A stretch of 64,000 bases of DNA, taken from the NCBI RefSeq assembly GCF_003339505.1, contig NZ_QPIW01000016.1, positions 1-64,000 of the forward strand. Reading direction: 5' to 3'. This document shows positions 63,115 through 64,000 of this stretch, one piece after another. The translations under genes were made by a program, and so were the position numbers. The notes beneath the pieces were generated by a model. The model saw nothing but the letters and a program-made list of their open reading frames with translations, was not told the DNA's origin and made no database searches. Position 1 is the first letter of the stretch. Every line of letters starts with the position of its first letter. Source of the DNA: Runella aurantiaca. GTDB lineage: Bacteria; Bacteroidota; Bacteroidia; Cytophagales; Spirosomataceae.

Positions 63115-64000
63115 ATGGCCGAAGCATTTATTTATGACGCCGTCAGAACCCCGCGCGGACGCGGCAAGTCGGACGGGTCGCTGCACGAAGTGCAACCGAT
63201 TCAATTGCTCACTTCCGTTTTGAAAGAAATACAGCAGCGTAACCAATTGGATACCAGCTATGTAGATGATGTGATTATGGGCTGCGTAACGCCCGTGGGA
63301 GAACAAGGTGCAGACATATCCCGTACGGCCGTCATTGAAGCAGGCTATGCCGAAAGTGTGGCGGGCGTGCAGCTGAATCGCTTTTGTTCGTCGGGGTTAG
63401 AGGCAATCAACCAAGCCGCCGCTTACGTGATGTCGGGTCAGGTAGATATGATTGTGGCGGGCGGTGTAGAGTCCATGAGCCGCGTGCCGATGGGCACCGA
63501 CGGTGGTGCTTTATTTATGAATCCGCAGATTGTGGCGCGTCATAAAATTGTTCCGCAAGGAATTTCGGCCGATTTAATCGCCACTAAATACGGTTATTCC
63601 CGCACTGACGTAGATACGTTTGCGGCCGAATCGTACCGCAGAGCGACGGAAGCGCAAAAAGAGAATCGCTTTGCGAAATCACTGGTTGTCTACAAAGACG
63701 AACTCGGTATCACCCTGCTCGACCGCGACGAAGGCGTGCGTCCGGGAACAACCGTAGAATCGCTTGGCAACCTAAAGCCCGCTTTTGAAATGATGGGCAG
63801 CATGGGTTTAGATGCTTTGGCGCTGATGAAATACGCCGAAGTCGACAAGATTAACCACGTTCACCACGCGGGTAATTCCTCCCAAATCGTCGACGGAGCG
63901 GCGGGTTTGCTGATAGGCTCTAAAGAAATCGGTGAAAAATTAGGTTTGAAACCCCGCGCCAAAATCAAGGCATTTGCCATCGTCGGCTCTGAGCCGACGA
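63115..64000 (+). CDS. Thiolase (acetyl-CoA C-acyltransferase), 5' part, cut by the window edge
   Basis: The ATG at 63115 opens a frame that is still open at the last base (295 codons). MAEAFIYDAVRTPRGRGKSD is the standard thiolase start. The acyl-accepting Cys is in LNRFCSSGLEAINQAA. GGVESMSRVPMGTDGG and YGYSRTDVDTFAAESYRRA follow, then HHAGNSSQIVDGAAGLLIGS. The C-terminal half with the GHP and CxG motifs lies beyond the window. It cleaves 3-oxoacyl-CoA in fatty-acid oxidation, which could feed propionyl-CoA/acetyl-CoA pathways such as MutAB. Confidence 0.93.
   Translation, partial: MAEAFIYDAVRTPRGRGKSDGSLHEVQPIQLLTSVLKEIQQRNQLDTSYVDDVIMGCVTPVGEQGADISRTAVIEAGYAESVAGVQLNRFCSSGLEAINQAAAYVMSGQVDMIVAGGVESMSRVPMGTDGGALFMNPQIVARHKIVPQGISADLIATKYGYSRTDVDTFAAESYRRATEAQKENRFAKSLVVYKDELGITLLDRDEGVRPGTTVESLGNLKPAFEMMGSMGLDALALMKYAEVDKINHVHHAGNSSQIVDGAAGLLIGSKEIGEKLGLKPRAKIKAFAIVGSEPT

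Overview
The window looks like chromosome from a Bacteroidota bacterium, most likely order Cytophagales (Runella/Spirosoma-like). Three things point there. Several genes are preceded by the phylum-specific promoter TTTG-N18-21-TAnnTTTG and lack clear Shine-Dalgarno sites. There is a SusC/SusD pair with a lipoprotein. There are Bacteroidota-style AddA/AddB nucleases and many secreted fibre-like proteins. No rRNA, tRNA or CRISPR array was seen. The genus is an inference.

Layout. 1-4.1 kb is accessory DNA: a transposase tail at the left edge, a DUF2971 gene, an AlbA_2/Schlafen-type ATP-binding regulator, and a decayed tyrosine recombinase joined to the tail of a YgjP-like metalloprotease gene. 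4.2-12.35 kb is a tight three-gene unit for secreted proteins: a 2045-residue SpvB/RHS protein with an AT-rich tip, an Ig-like-repeat protein that starts with an RHS-like YD motif, and a tail-fibre-like protein. 12.4-17.4 kb, mostly minus strand, has a truncated hydrolase gene, a palindromic repeat, a GNAT protein and a D-lactate-type dehydrogenase, the BON-LysM protein (plus strand), a FemAB-like protein and dnaA. 17.7-22.3 kb holds both methylmalonyl-CoA mutase subunits and thyA, followed by a DUF433/PIN-like toxin-antitoxin pair. 23.1-29.6 kb is a minus-strand run: a large exported protein of unknown function, a MerR regulator, a lipocalin-like protein, an ABC exporter half, a CarboxypepD_reg protein and a GNAT protein. 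29.7-38.1 kb carries AddA- and AddB-like double-strand-break repair nucleases with an M14 peptidase between them. 38.3-43.3 kb is SusC/SusD/lipoprotein; 43.5-47.8 kb is an RND efflux pair; then aroQ. 48.3-49.33 kb is a four-helix-bundle (S23-type) gene embedded in three short repeat arrays. It is followed by a class V aminotransferase, a YadA-head-like surface protein, an RsuA/RluE-type pseudouridine synthase, murA, a histidine-phosphatase lipoprotein, an MFS carrier with an amidohydrolase, cydAB, a C1q-like protein, an unrecognised gene and the 5' part of a thiolase that runs off the right edge.

Most of the window is housekeeping. The parts that deserve a second look are the S23 gene with its three repeat arrays; the RHS/Ig/fibre operon with a compositionally foreign tip and no obvious immunity gene; a MurA whose active-site Cys is Asp (predicted fosfomycin insensitivity); an ABC half-exporter with a degenerate Walker B that implies a missing partner; and a perfect palindrome at the predicted dnaA transcription start. 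All family calls come from reading the translations; no database search was run.
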